Assembly (NCBI RefSeq): GCF_024699075.1
Contig: NZ_JAILQF010000452.1
Coordinates: 1-17,027 of the forward strand
Reading direction: 5' to 3'
Origin: Butyrivibrio sp.
GTDB taxonomy: Bacteria > Bacillota_A > Clostridia > Lachnospirales > Lachnospiraceae
Length of the DNA: 17,027 nucleotides
Shown: positions 1-8,560 of the stretch, in pieces
How the letters are laid out: each line of letters opens with the position of its first letter
Position numbering within the stretch: position 1 is the stretch's first letter
Translations under genes and position numbers: made by a program
Notes under the pieces: generated by a model
Seen by the model: the letters and a program-made list of their open reading frames with translations, nothing else
Told to the model about the DNA's origin: nothing
Database searches by the model: none

Positions 1-753
1 ATCTCTACAGAAGTTCTTCCAGTACTCATACCACTCAAGGTCTGTACCAGGCTCGCAGAAGAACTCAAGCTCCATCTGCTCGAACTCACGTGTTCTGAAT
101 GTGAAGTTACCAGGTGTGATCTCGTTACGGAAGCTCTTACCAATCTGACCGATACCAAAAGGAAGCTTCTTACGTGTTGTACGCTGTACATTCTTGAAGT
201 TTACAAATATACCCTGTGCTGTCTCAGGACGAAGATATACTGTATTCTTAGCATCTTCTGTTACGCCCTGGAAAGTCTTGAACATAAGGTTGAACTGACG
301 GATATCAGTAAAGTTATGCTTACCACATGTAGGACAAGGAATATTGTTGTCATTAATAAAATCCATCATCTGCTGCTGGCTCCAACCGTCAACTGATGAC
401 TCAAGAGTAATATTATTATCTGCAGCAAAATCCTCAATGATCTTATCTGCTCTGAAACGCTCATGACATTCCTTACAATCCATCAAAGGATCAGAGAAGC
501 CGGCAAGATGTCCTGATGCAACCCAAGTCTGAGGGTTCATAAGAATAGCACAATCAACACCTACATTGTACTTGTTCTCCTGTACGAATCTCTTCCACCA
601 TGCCTTCTTGACATTATTTTTGAATTCAACGCCAAGCGGACCGTAATCCCAAGTATTTGCAAGACCTCCATAAATTTCAGAACCGGGGAAAATAAATCCT
701 CTGCCCTTAGCCAGTGCAATAACTTTGTCCATTGTCTTCTCTTCTGCTTTCAT
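1..753 (-). CDS. glyS: Glycyl-tRNA synthetase, dimeric class II type (N-terminal 251 residues, runs off the left edge)
   Basis: This enzyme charges tRNA-Gly with glycine in the cytoplasm. The visible 251 residues show the class II fold of the single-chain dimeric GlyRS: an N-terminal [14 protein letters not shown] segment (residues 17-30), the WDYGPLG block (35-41), two CxxC pairs (C93/C96 and C140/C143) likely to bind zinc, the [11 protein letters not shown] segment (173-183) and class II motif 2 around [19 protein letters not shown] (208-226). About 200 C-terminal residues, including motif 3 and the anticodon-binding domain, lie outside the window. I chose the ATG at 753 because AGGAG stands nine bases before it; an internal ATG at 732 (MDKVIAL) has a poorer site. 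It follows the lipoprotein gene by 27 bases, so the two are probably co-transcribed. No T-box leader sits directly in front of it. Confidence 0.97.
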   Translation of the reverse strand, partial: MKAEEKTMDKVIALAKGRGFIFPGSEIYGGLANTWDYGPLGVEFKNNVKKAWWKRFVQENKYNVGVDCAILMNPQTWVASGHLAGFSDPLMDCKECHERFRADKIIEDFAADNNITLESSVDGWSQQQMMDFINDNNIPCPTCGKHNFTDIRQFNLMFKTFQGVTEDAKNTVYLRPETAQGIFVNFKNVQRTTRKKLPFGIGQIGKSFRNEITPGNFTFRTREFEQMELEFFCEPGTDLEWYEYWKNFCRD

Positions 754-780
754 TTCCTTTATCTCCTGTATCTTTATTCG

Positions 781-1392
781 TTAATCTGCTTTCAGTACAA
801 TATAACACAAATCGTCCTGTATTGCAGATAAATCTACATTTGTATTTCCATTCCAAACAGCTCCAGCTGAAGCATATGCAATCTTACTTTGTGCAAAAAA
901 TCCTATCTTCTCTTCCATTACTATAACCTTCTGGTCATTAGAGATAGCCGAAATATCTATCTTTTCACCCTTTGAGTTGGTCAAAGTTGAAGGAAGGCTA
1001 TAACCTGAAGCAGTCATATCTTCATATGTTCCATAAAAGAATATAACACTGTTGAAATCTGAATAGGTCGCGGCATTTTTATATGTCATGGTAACACGGA
1101 CATTGGTATCTTCCATTACAGCATCCTGAAGCGTTATAAGATCCTGTCCTTTAGCAGAATTATAAGAACTGACTTCTTCTTCAATCTCCGTCTTCATCTC
1201 ATTAACATCATAATAAGAAGCCGAGAAATCTTCTACTATAGTATTTATTACATTACCATCTTTGCCCACATAAACAGCTGTTATTTCAGATTCTGTAATA
1301 TCACTGCTCTTGCCACATCCTGTTATCGCAAGACTGGCCAGCATCAGTACGCAGACAAATTTACGCATATTAATTTTATAATCTTTTATCAT
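781..1392 (-). CDS. Small secreted lipoprotein of unknown function
   Basis: I do not recognise the family. The 203-residue product begins with a short charged region, a hydrophobic segment (residues 12-24) and a lipobox ITGC with the lipidated cysteine at C26. It should therefore be processed by signal peptidase II and anchored to the outer face of the membrane. The mature part of about 178 residues is soluble, mildly acidic, has no further membrane segment and carries no motif I can name. The start at 1392 has AGG eight bases before it. A second ATG at residue 9 would give a more compact signal peptide but has no ribosome binding site. The gene lies 27 bases ahead of glyS, probably on the same transcript, which may be chance, since nothing in the protein suggests a role in translation. 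Confidence 0.85.
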   Translation of the reverse strand: MIKDYKINMRKFVCVLMLASLAITGCGKSSDITESEITAVYVGKDGNVINTIVEDFSASYYDVNEMKTEIEEEVSSYNSAKGQDLITLQDAVMEDTNVRVTMTYKNAATYSDFNSVIFFYGTYEDMTASGYSLPSTLTNSKGEKIDISAISNDQKVIVMEEKIGFFAQSKIAYASAGAVWNGNTNVDLSAIQDDLCYIVLKAD

Positions 1393-1437
1393 CGTCTTAT
1401 ACCTGCCGTCTTTTCTTCTGAGTTAAACATATTTGCT

Positions 1438-1465
1438 GTTATAAAATATTAAATCATAGATTCAA
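1438..1465 (-). promoter_or_regulatory. Possible second promoter of the lipoprotein gene
   Basis: On the minus strand a TTGAAT box (1460-1465) is followed after 16 bases by TATAAC (1438-1443). Transcription would begin near 1431 and give a leader of about 40 bases. The boxes are less good than those of the upstream promoter at 1570-1598, so this one is tentative. Confidence 0.3.
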
Positions 1466-1476
1466 ACTACAGTAAC

Positions 1477-1510
1477 AGAACCATCCAAATTCTATTTCAT
1501 CGAAGGTTCT
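1477..1510 (-). other. Weak stem-loop in the lipoprotein-glyS leader
   Basis: AGAACC (1477-1482) and GGTTCT (1505-1510) can pair around a 22-base loop, with a few further broken pairs inside. It lies in the transcribed leader if the promoter at 1570-1598 is used. Just upstream, the octamer TTTTGTGA is repeated twice in tandem on the minus strand (plus-strand 1524-1539). No T tract follows, so it is not an obvious terminator. Confidence 0.25.
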
Positions 1511-1551
1511 ATTGGCTGCTGCTTCACAAAATCACAAAATTCAAATTCTAA

Positions 1552-1565
1552 TAATGCGCACATTA
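1552..1565. promoter_or_regulatory. 14-bp near-palindrome at the start of the lipoprotein-glyS transcript (operator candidate)
   Basis: TAATGCGCACATTA is a palindrome except for one mismatched pair. It lies immediately downstream of the -10 box at 1570-1575, covering the expected transcription start, where a bound repressor would block initiation. I cannot name a regulator that uses this site. Confidence 0.3.
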
Positions 1566-1569
1566 CATG

Positions 1570-1598
1570 ATTATAATAGAGGTACCTTCATTTTTCAA
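1570..1598 (-). promoter_or_regulatory. Strong sigma-A-type promoter for lipoprotein-glyS
   Basis: On the minus strand TTGAAA (1593-1598) and a perfect TATAAT (1570-1575) are separated by 17 bases. Transcription would start near 1563, leaving a leader of about 170 bases before the lipoprotein start. A 9-bp inverted repeat (1576-1584 with 1606-1614, arms ATAGAGGTA and TACCTCTAT) brackets the -35 box. Confidence 0.6.
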
Positions 1599-1614
1599 CT
1601 TCTAATACCTCTAT
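1576..1614. repeat. 9-bp inverted repeat bracketing the -35 box
   Basis: ATAGAGGTA (1576-1584) and TACCTCTAT (1606-1614) are perfect reverse complements, separated by 21 bases that contain the -35 hexamer of the lipoprotein-glyS promoter. As RNA it could be a weak hairpin behind recO, but no T tract follows. The position around a promoter fits an operator pair better. Confidence 0.4.
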
Positions 1615-1627
1615 GAATGTCATATTC

Positions 1628-2311
1628 TTATATGCCTTTGTTTTCAACTACATCCAGCATATCAAGGCTCTTTAGCTGCCTGTCAACAAATCTGTCACGG
1701 TACATCTGAGTTATATCTATCAGCTCTTCTAAGGCTTCATCACTTAATTTGAATGTAAAAAGATTTTTAAGATCAGCACTACCTATATGCTCAAGGGCCA
1801 TTTTAGTTGCATCCAGATAATCTCTTCCATAAGGAATTCCGGGATACTGTCCGTCAATTACAAGGGCTCTTAGCTCAAAGACACATCTTACAAGTCTTTT
1901 GTCAAAAACATCCTTTGTAAATGCTGTAAGAGACAGATATAAAAGTTTTAAAAGTTCCCTATCATCACTATTTTCTGTTGCATAATAATCCGCCAGTTCC
2001 AGAAGAAACGTCCCATAACAGGTAGCCTCCAGATCCCGGCGGAAAGGTTCAAAATAGTTGACTATATCTGTTTCTATAATATTGTAAGAACTTCTTCCCT
2101 CATACAGGACAAAAGACCCATAGCAAAAAGGTTCAACATTGCCCGAAAGCTTGCCTCCGGGTTTTCTTGCCCCTCTTGCAAAAGCACTTATCTTGCCTCG
2201 TTCCATGGTCAGGATCGTCACTGCAAAATCATATTCGCCGACAGGTCTGTGCTTTAAGATCATTCCGTTTACGATCAGTCTGTTATCAGAGTCAAATGTC
2301 TCTTTCATCAT
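1628..2311 (-). CDS. recO: DNA repair protein RecO
   Basis: RecO loads RecA on SSB-coated single-stranded DNA together with RecR in recombinational gap repair. The N-terminal OB-fold is clear: VNGMILKHRPVGEYDFAVTI, then the hallmark ERGKISAFARGARKP and a GSFVLYEG strand, followed by the helical domain with ATCYGTFLLELADYY. The length (227 residues from this start) is close to normal. The zinc-binding cysteines found in some RecO proteins are absent: the region after FELRALVIDG has no CxxC pair. I start at the ATG at 2311. A second ATG follows directly at 2308, and an in-frame TTG lies at 2317. All overlap the end of era by about 20 bases, with no good ribosome binding site, so translation is probably coupled to era. 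Confidence 0.93.
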   Translation of the reverse strand: MMKETFDSDNRLIVNGMILKHRPVGEYDFAVTILTMERGKISAFARGARKPGGKLSGNVEPFCYGSFVLYEGRSSYNIIETDIVNYFEPFRRDLEATCYGTFLLELADYYATENSDDRELLKLLYLSLTAFTKDVFDKRLVRCVFELRALVIDGQYPGIPYGRDYLDATKMALEHIGSADLKNLFTFKLSDEALEELIDITQMYRDRFVDRQLKSLDMLDVVENKGI

Positions 2312-3218
2312 AGCCAAAATGCTTCATCTGAGAACTGTCATCTCTCCAGTTCTTGCGAACCTTAACCCATAGTTTCAAATTAACCTTGCACTCAGTCATA
2401 TCTTCAATGTCAACTCTGGCCTGGCTTCCTATCTTTTTGAGCATGGCGCCGCCTTTACCTATAACAATACCTTTATGAGAATCTCTTTCACATATAATGG
2501 TTGCATCGATATCAAGAAGAGGCTTACCATCATCAGATAAATAGCCTTCTCTTTCTCTCATTCTCTCAATTGTAACAGCGATTCCGTGCGGTACCTCGTC
2601 CTGGAGAAGTCTGAGAGCCTTCTCTCTTATGATCTCAGCAGCTATATCCCTTTCAGGTTCCTCTGTTACAGTATCTTCATCATAAAGAGCCGGACCATAA
2701 GGAAGATATTTGCATATAACATCCTTTAAAGTATCGATATTCTCCTTTTTTCTTGCAGAAACAGGCACTATCTCAGCAAAATCCATTTCTCTTTTGTAAG
2801 TATCAATGAATTTAGGAAGCTGGTCCTTTTTAACTGTATCAATCTTGTTGATAACAAGGACTACCGGCTGCTTGCAGCGCCTAAGCTGCTTAACGATATA
2901 CTTTTCACCCTGTCCTATAAAGTCAGTGGGTTCAACAAGCCATAAGATCATATCTGCATCTTCAAGTGTCTTCTGCGCAATATGAAGCATATATGATCCA
3001 AGCTTATTCTTGGTCTCATGTATTCCGGGTGTATCCACGAAGATCATCTGACAGCGGTCATCTGTATATACAGTCTGGATACGGCCTCTTGTAGTCTGAG
3101 GCTTATTAGAAGTGATCGCTATCTTCTGACCTATCATATTATTCATAAGTGTGGATTTACCTACATTTGGTCTTCCCACAAGTGCTATAAAACCTGTTTT
3201 AAAACTATTACTATCCAT
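2292..3218 (-). CDS. era: GTPase Era (ribosome small-subunit assembly)
   Basis: Era is an essential GTPase that binds the 3' end of 16S rRNA and guides 30S maturation. The 308 residues carry all expected parts: G1 GRPNVGKS (15-22), the switch I region with PQTTR, G3 DTPG, G4 NKID and G5 SAR in the GTPase domain, then a C-terminal type II KH domain with VIGKGGAMLKKIG. Length is typical. GAGG lies seven bases before the ATG. It follows the M16 peptidase gene by 24 bases and its last codons overlap the beginning of recO. The era-recO order is common in Firmicutes and supports both calls. Confidence 0.98.
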   Translation of the reverse strand: MDSNSFKTGFIALVGRPNVGKSTLMNNMIGQKIAITSNKPQTTRGRIQTVYTDDRCQMIFVDTPGIHETKNKLGSYMLHIAQKTLEDADMILWLVEPTDFIGQGEKYIVKQLRRCKQPVVLVINKIDTVKKDQLPKFIDTYKREMDFAEIVPVSARKKENIDTLKDVICKYLPYGPALYDEDTVTEEPERDIAAEIIREKALRLLQDEVPHGIAVTIERMREREGYLSDDGKPLLDIDATIICERDSHKGIVIGKGGAMLKKIGSQARVDIEDMTECKVNLKLWVKVRKNWRDDSSQMKHFGYDERDI

Positions 3219-3242
3219 ATAAATCCTCTTTGAAGAGCCTTA

Positions 3243-6161
3243 TTAAAGTTCTTCTATATTATCAAAAAGATCCTTGTGCTGATTGATCTTTTCGCCTGTT
3301 CCTACTACACAGATACAATCATCTGACTCAAACGCTTCTACATAATCTGCAAGTTTTCTTATATCTTCTACAGTTACATCAAGCATCTGATCACGATGCA
3401 TCTGCATCTTATCAAGATTTGCATGACACATATATGCCATAAGTCCATAGGAACCCTTTGCACTAGGAGTCTTAGGTGTATCCATCTCACCAATTGCTCC
3501 TATTACAAATCCTGTAAGTGTACGCTCATCAGCCTCATAATTTCTGACAAAATCTGCAACCTGATGGAATACATCAAGACTTCTCTTAAGATGAGGGTCA
3601 CGATACGTTACAAAATATGAATCTCCATTAGGAGCTGCTCCGCCCATAACGCCGTAAGCTCCGCCCTTAACACGAATATTATTCCAAAGGAAATCATATC
3701 CCATCATTACCTGCAGAACGCGAAGGGCACCAGTGTACTCAAGACCGTTCTTTCTAAAGTTACCGGCAAGTGCAGTATACTGAACCTGTCCCGGAGTCAT
3801 GAACGCTTCCTTTTTCTTTTCAGGAATAAATTCAAGGCATCCCTTCTGGCAATCCTCTGTATAAAGAGAATCTGCAAACATAACAACCTTTTCTTCTATT
3901 CCATCGTAATTCTTCTTATCTGTTGTAAAGCTCACAAGTAAATTCTCTTTACGGAAAAGAACTTTCATAAGCTCTGTAAGTTTTTCTACCAGTTCCTTAT
4001 GAGCCTTCTCATCATAGGCCTCTGCATACTTTTGAACAAGACGATAACCGGTAATTCCTGACAGATTTTCAGAAACGCTGCCTGCCTTTGAAAATCCTGA
4101 TGTAGCATGAAGTGCAGCTGCACGGTGTCCTGCAGTCTGAAGATCAACCTCCATATGAGATTTCTTCTCATCAAGAATTTCTTTCATACGCTTGTAATCA
4201 TCAATTTTAGATGTCTTTATGATCTCTTTTACCAGATCAAAAGCGTGATCAATGTTTGATGGAAGAACCTTAACTGCAATTTCAAATGTGGTAGCAAACT
4301 TAGTAAGATCACGTCTGTCTGTGTATGAACCTACACTTGCTGTTATTCCGCCAGTCTTCATGTTGATCTCATTATAAAGATCGCCATAAGAATAATTCTT
4401 TGTATCTACAAGTCCTAACACACTCTTAAGGATTCCCGAATACTTGAAGAGCTCATAAGGAACCTCTTCCATACGAAATACAAAGTTAAGATAATCTATA
4501 CCATTTGTAAAAATATCATGGAATAGAAGTACATTATCTCCAGCCTTCTTTTCCTCATAGATAAAAGGTTCTACGCTTCTTCTAAGGTCCTTTCTTGTGA
4601 GCATAGGGATCTTCTTAAGATCTTCCTCACTATCCGGAGCTTCCTGGTATTCCTTAAGCTCAATAGTCTCTCTTACAATCCTGTCTATCTCTTCACTTGA
4701 AAGACTTTCCTTGTACTTCTGAAGTTCAGCAACTTTAGAAGCTTCTTTTTCCTCATTAAGACCCTTAACAGGATCCATAATGAACATGCTTGAATGTGTA
4801 TTGTCTATAAGATACTTCTGTATAAGCTCTTCAAAATAATTGCCTTCGATCTCTTTTCTAAGCTCTTTATAAGTATCACCTGCTTCAATATGAATAAATG
4901 GCTTCATATCATCATAGAGCCAGCTGTCAAGAACCTGAAGACCATATAAAAGTCCCTTGGGGAATCTTCCAAAATCTGCCTCTCTGTACTTGAATTCATC
5001 TACATTAATAGCCGCTTCAAGAGCCTTCTTATCAAGGCCTTCTTTTACAGTATTTTCAAGACATTCCATGATAGTATTCTTGAAAAGCTCGGCCTGATCG
5101 CCATTGGCATTCTTGGCAATTACTGAGAAAAATGGCTGAAGAACACCATTTTCATACTCGCTGTAAACATCTTTACCAATGCCCTTGTCAATAAGAGCCT
5201 TCTTAAGAACTGCTCCCGGGGCTGAAACAAGGCAGTAATCAAGTACGTCAAATGCAATATATAATTTTCTGTCAAGACTATTACCAACAGACCAGTTCAT
5301 TGTCAGATAAGTATTATCCTTAATATCATCTGTCTTAAGAATAGAATAATCCTTATGAACTACAGATGTTGCCTCAAATGGCTTTTGCGGCTTTATGCTT
5401 GAATCAATCTCAAGATAATCAAAATGAGACAGATACTGCTCATCTATATAGCTGAGTTTCTCGACCATATCCATATTGCCGTAAAGATAGATGTAGCTGT
5501 TTGAAGGATGATAATATCTTCTATGGAAATCAAGATACTGATCATAAGTTAAAGTCGGAATAAAATCAGGATCTCCGCCTGACTCTATATTATAAGTATT
5601 GTCAGGATAAAGAGAATTCATGATGCCCTTATCAAGAATATCATCAGGTGAAGAATATGCACCCTTCATTTCGTTATAAACAACACCGTTGACCTTGAGA
5701 TCATCATCCTTATTCTCCATCTCATAGTGCCAACCTTCCTGCTTGAAGATCTTATCAGTCTTATAAATATTAGGATAAAAAACTGCATCAAGATAAACAT
5801 GCATCAGATTCTGAAAATCAGCATCGTTGCAGCTCGCAACAGGATAAACTGTCTTATCAGGATATGTCATAGCATTAAGAAATGTATTAAGAGAGCCCTT
5901 GGCAAGTTCTATAAAAGGATCCTTAACAGGAAAATCTTTAGATCCGCATAAAACTGTATGTTCAATGATATGAGCTACACCTGTAGAATCTGTAGGTGGT
6001 GTACGAAAACCTATATAAAATACCTTGTTATCATCCTCGTTGGGAAGAAGAACTACACGAGCTCCTGTCTTTTTGTGTTTTAAAATATAGCTGTCTGTTC
6101 CCAGATCTTCTATTCTTCTGTGCTCTAAAACTTCGTAAGCTGTTAATTCATTAACTGTCAT
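3243..6161 (-). CDS. M16C-family zinc metallopeptidase (presequence-protease/insulinase type)
   Basis: This 972-residue protein belongs to the M16C clan of clam-shell peptidases that degrade short unfolded peptides inside a closed chamber. The inverted zinc motif HIIEH is at residues 64-68, with the distal zinc ligand Glu164 in VVYNEMKGA. The C-terminal half carries RVKGGAYG (about 830-837), the conserved substrate-contacting Arg/Tyr segment. The middle (about 470-720) matches the M16C-associated domain. There is no signal peptide or membrane segment, so it should be cytoplasmic, probably recycling peptides. Length is normal for PreP-like enzymes. The start has AAGGG 12 to 13 bases upstream, a rather long spacing. 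An 88-base gap with a bulged hairpin separates it from the membrane-protein gene before it, and era follows closely. I am sure of the family; the substrate is unknown. Confidence 0.93.
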   Translation of the reverse strand: MTVNELTAYEVLEHRRIEDLGTDSYILKHKKTGARVVLLPNEDDNKVFYIGFRTPPTDSTGVAHIIEHTVLCGSKDFPVKDPFIELAKGSLNTFLNAMTYPDKTVYPVASCNDADFQNLMHVYLDAVFYPNIYKTDKIFKQEGWHYEMENKDDDLKVNGVVYNEMKGAYSSPDDILDKGIMNSLYPDNTYNIESGGDPDFIPTLTYDQYLDFHRRYYHPSNSYIYLYGNMDMVEKLSYIDEQYLSHFDYLEIDSSIKPQKPFEATSVVHKDYSILKTDDIKDNTYLTMNWSVGNSLDRKLYIAFDVLDYCLVSAPGAVLKKALIDKGIGKDVYSEYENGVLQPFFSVIAKNANGDQAELFKNTIMECLENTVKEGLDKKALEAAINVDEFKYREADFGRFPKGLLYGLQVLDSWLYDDMKPFIHIEAGDTYKELRKEIEGNYFEELIQKYLIDNTHSSMFIMDPVKGLNEEKEASKVAELQKYKESLSSEEIDRIVRETIELKEYQEAPDSEEDLKKIPMLTRKDLRRSVEPFIYEEKKAGDNVLLFHDIFTNGIDYLNFVFRMEEVPYELFKYSGILKSVLGLVDTKNYSYGDLYNEINMKTGGITASVGSYTDRRDLTKFATTFEIAVKVLPSNIDHAFDLVKEIIKTSKIDDYKRMKEILDEKKSHMEVDLQTAGHRAAALHATSGFSKAGSVSENLSGITGYRLVQKYAEAYDEKAHKELVEKLTELMKVLFRKENLLVSFTTDKKNYDGIEEKVVMFADSLYTEDCQKGCLEFIPEKKKEAFMTPGQVQYTALAGNFRKNGLEYTGALRVLQVMMGYDFLWNNIRVKGGAYGVMGGAAPNGDSYFVTYRDPHLKRSLDVFHQVADFVRNYEADERTLTGFVIGAIGEMDTPKTPSAKGSYGLMAYMCHANLDKMQMHRDQMLDVTVEDIRKLADYVEAFESDDCICVVGTGEKINQHKDLFDNIEEL

Positions 6162-6210
6162 AAATACTTTTATTTCCCTTCATTATCTAATATCGCGAGT
6201 ATATATATCT

Positions 6211-6242
6211 AACGGTCTGTGGTGCTCGCAGCGCATACCGCT
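6211..6242 (-). repeat. GC-rich bulged hairpin, copy 1 of an intergenic family
   Basis: Read on the minus strand, AGCGGT (6237-6242) pairs with ACCGTT (6211-6216) with one G-U pair. An unpaired ATGCG (6232-6236) follows on the 5' side only, then CTG pairs with CAG (6229-6231 with 6217-6219) around a nine-base loop. The 5' arm plus bulge (AGCGGTATGCG) resembles the copy before the ABC-F gene (AGCGCTACGCC). It sits between the membrane-protein and M16 genes. No T tract follows it. Confidence 0.4.
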
Positions 6243-6249
6243 CAGTATA

Positions 6250-8511
6250 TCAGAACAGATCGAAATCATCTCCATCTGTAACTTCTATATCAAATTCTCT
6301 GTCTGTAATAACTTTACGTCCAACCTTAAGTTTGCCGTAAGGATTTCGCATCTTAGAGATATTGCGGCGTCTCTCAAGAATATCCTTCCTGCCAAGTCTT
6401 GGAGTCTCATCAACTTCTGTATCCATAGGAACTACCATTCCTTCAGGAACGTACCTTATTATATTTTCAGTTTCTGTTGTATTGTCTAATACATCAGAAT
6501 TATTTTCAAGTGTCTTTGATAAAATATCTCCTGCACCTGATTTTTCATCTCTGTTTTTATCTATATTTTCATTAACTTTACTGTTTTCTTTAAAATCTAT
6601 ATCGTTACTGTCTTTGCTGTTTTCTTTAAAATCTATATCGTCACTGTCTTTGCTGTTTTCTTCAAACTCTATATCTTTACTATCTTTGCTATTTACTTCA
6701 AAATCTATATCGTTACTGTCTTTGCTGTTTTCTTTAAAATCTATATCGTTATTGTCTTCACTGATTTCTTTGAAATCTTCAAACTTATCGTTTTCAATAG
6801 CTTCTTCAAAGTTTTCAGCATTATCATTTCCAATAGCTTCTTCAAAGTTTTCAGCATTATCATTTTCAATGAGCGCTTCTAATGTATCTGTTTTTGCTTT
6901 GGTAGCATTTGCTTCATCGTCAAGAGATTCTTCTGATTCGCCAGTAATCTCTCTGATTTCATCAGATACCCCTATGTTTTCTTCAGAGATCTCTTTGTTC
7001 TCTTCAGATTTATTTTCACCTGATTGTGCTTCGGATTCTACTTCGCCATTATCGGATTCTTCTTTAGGTTCAGTTTCACCAGTCTCAGACTCATCTTCAT
7101 CTGATTGAGCTCCAGATTCTGCTTCGCCTGCTTCAGCTTCGGCTTCTGCTTCGCCTGCTTCAGCTTCGGATTCTGTTTCTACTGATTCAGCTCCAGATTC
7201 TGCAGTATCTTCAGCCTCATCAAATTCAAGAGCCTTATCCTCTATATCACCAAGAAGGAGATCAAAATCAGAAGTATCATAAGAAGTCAGCATACAGGCA
7301 ATTCCTCCTCCGATCACTATAATACACATAAGTGTCATCATTCTGAGTGTATTTATATTTGTTTCTCCCATAATAGGAGCAAGCAGACATACAAGAAGAG
7401 CCGCCAACATAACAGGCGTAAGGCGCGTAGTATTTTTATGGAAAAGAAATGCAAATACTGCACTAAGCATTATGATCGCAAGAATCAGATATAAAGCCGC
7501 ATAAACAGATGAGCTTGATTCTCCGATAACTTCAAAGCTCTCAATCGAAAGAACTTCGGTAAAATATTTTGAATACCACCTGTCAAAAGCAGGACAAATA
7601 ACTTTGTAGCCATCCCAGCAGATAAGTGTCATTACGAACCCTGAGACAGCGCCAATTATTATACACAAAAAGCTAAGAAGCACTTTCTTGATCTTTTTAA
7701 TATCAAAAAGCAGCAATATCATAGGGCCCCATAAAAGGATAGTCCCAGCATCCATATATAATAAAGCTCCAAGACAGATTCCAAGAAGGAAATAAAGGAA
7801 AAATCTGACTACAGACTTTTTGCCCGGTCTTGTCATGCTTCTAAAATATAAAGCAAGGAATATAAATTCAAGAGCCACAAACAGTTCAAAAAATGAAGTT
7901 GCATCCAAAATATGAACTGTTATAAAAGGCGGAAGGAACATAAGAAACGAAAGGACTATCAAAGACGAAATACGCCCTGTCATTATCTTTACTGCAATTC
8001 CTATAAGAACAAAGAATAAAATTCTGATAACCATCTGGTATACAAGAGCAGCTACTTCAATATCTCCTGTAAAATACAGTACCACCCTCATCAGAACCAG
8101 ATAAAAGAGCTTCCAGAGTGCTTCAGCTTTGATCACTCCACCATTTGTAACAGAAGCAGTCTGAAATAAAAGATTACCGGATTTTATATAAAATCCATCT
8201 TTATAGAGAATATATCCTCTAAGACATATTCCTCCTATCAATATAAGTACAAATATAATCCTGTAAAGAAGATCAGAATCAATCTCCTTACTCTGCATAA
8301 AATAAACAGAAAGTCTGTCAATTAAAAAGGATACAACAAGACACGTGCCTCCAACCAGAACTGTAAACAGTCCGGTGAAAAGCATCGTTTCAGTTGTATC
8401 CGAAGTTGGAAAGAGACCGGAATATAACCCAAATACAGCAATCAGTAATACATTAAATGCAGCAAATAATGCCCAGATAACATACGAAGGTGCATCCTTC
8501 TTCAGTATCAT
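6250..8511 (-). CDS. Polytopic membrane protein with a long repetitive acidic C-terminal tail
   Basis: The first 410 of 753 residues hold about twelve membrane segments (near 11-34, 43-67, 82-102, 131-148, 152-178, 182-199, 205-224, 234-255, 276-298, 337-357, 366-381, 390-408). Their layout recalls the multi-pass GT-C glycosyltransferases, but I see no clear catalytic motif, so this is only a suggestion. The remaining 340 residues are hydrophilic and acidic. They begin with an E/A/G-rich part (about 430-490), pass through a 12-residue repeat array (545-652), and end in a non-repetitive basic stretch (about 690-735, RRRNISKMRNPYGKLKVGRK) and an acidic end DDFDLF. The ATG at 8511 has GGGGGAT a few bases upstream. 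It sits between yebC and the M16 peptidase gene. The unique end after a degenerate repeat suggests the last 60 residues are the conserved, functional part of the tail. Confidence 0.85.
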   Translation of the reverse strand: MILKKDAPSYVIWALFAAFNVLLIAVFGLYSGLFPTSDTTETMLFTGLFTVLVGGTCLVVSFLIDRLSVYFMQSKEIDSDLLYRIIFVLILIGGICLRGYILYKDGFYIKSGNLLFQTASVTNGGVIKAEALWKLFYLVLMRVVLYFTGDIEVAALVYQMVIRILFFVLIGIAVKIMTGRISSLIVLSFLMFLPPFITVHILDATSFFELFVALEFIFLALYFRSMTRPGKKSVVRFFLYFLLGICLGALLYMDAGTILLWGPMILLLFDIKKIKKVLLSFLCIIIGAVSGFVMTLICWDGYKVICPAFDRWYSKYFTEVLSIESFEVIGESSSSVYAALYLILAIIMLSAVFAFLFHKNTTRLTPVMLAALLVCLLAPIMGETNINTLRMMTLMCIIVIGGGIACMLTSYDTSDFDLLLGDIEDKALEFDEAEDTAESGAESVETESEAEAGEAEAEAEAGEAESGAQSDEDESETGETEPKEESDNGEVESEAQSGENKSEENKEISEENIGVSDEIREITGESEESLDDEANATKAKTDTLEALIENDNAENFEEAIGNDNAENFEEAIENDKFEDFKEISEDNNDIDFKENSKDSNDIDFEVNSKDSKDIEFEENSKDSDDIDFKENSKDSNDIDFKENSKVNENIDKNRDEKSGAGDILSKTLENNSDVLDNTTETENIIRYVPEGMVVPMDTEVDETPRLGRKDILERRRNISKMRNPYGKLKVGRKVITDREFDIEVTDGDDFDLF
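6556..6879 (-). repeat. Tandem 36-bp repeats encoding nine 12-residue units
   Basis: The array encodes residues 545-652 of the membrane protein. Eight units end in Phe and a ninth is degenerate (ending KVNENIDK). Two subtypes share the register: EEAIxNDNAENF near the start and KENSKDSNDIDF later. On DNA the later subtype runs in exact 36-bp steps from 6588 to 6767 (five copies), and the earlier one occupies 6795-6866 as two copies that differ by a single base. Such near-identity suggests recent slippage or unequal exchange. Confidence 0.9.
7117..7169 (-). repeat. 27-bp direct repeat in the E/A/G-rich tail segment
   Basis: A 26-base sequence at 7117-7142 recurs identically at 7144-7169, a 27-bp period that keeps the reading frame and encodes repeats of the type GEAEAEAEA. 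It is separate from the 36-bp array and adds a second low-complexity block to the same protein tail. Confidence 0.8.
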
Positions 8512-8560
8512 TTCCGATCCCCCATTTTTATAAATTTAAGTCCCTAAGCTTTAAGTAATA

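Noticed and set aside
1393..1627. Possible T-box leader for lipoprotein-glyS
   Set aside because: I found no T-box sequence (AGGGTGGNACCGCG) or terminator-antiterminator pair in the spacer.
2312..2317. TTG start for recO at 2317
   Set aside because: Two ATG codons follow within nine bases. Neither has a clear ribosome binding site, but an ATG is the more likely start.
6362..7108. A 248-codon open frame on the plus strand, rich in Ser, Leu and Phe
   Set aside because: It lies antisense to the repetitive acidic tail of the membrane protein. Repeats of Glu/Asp/Lys/Asn codons read backwards give long open Ser/Leu/Phe frames. It has no ribosome binding site of note and no protein-like variety.
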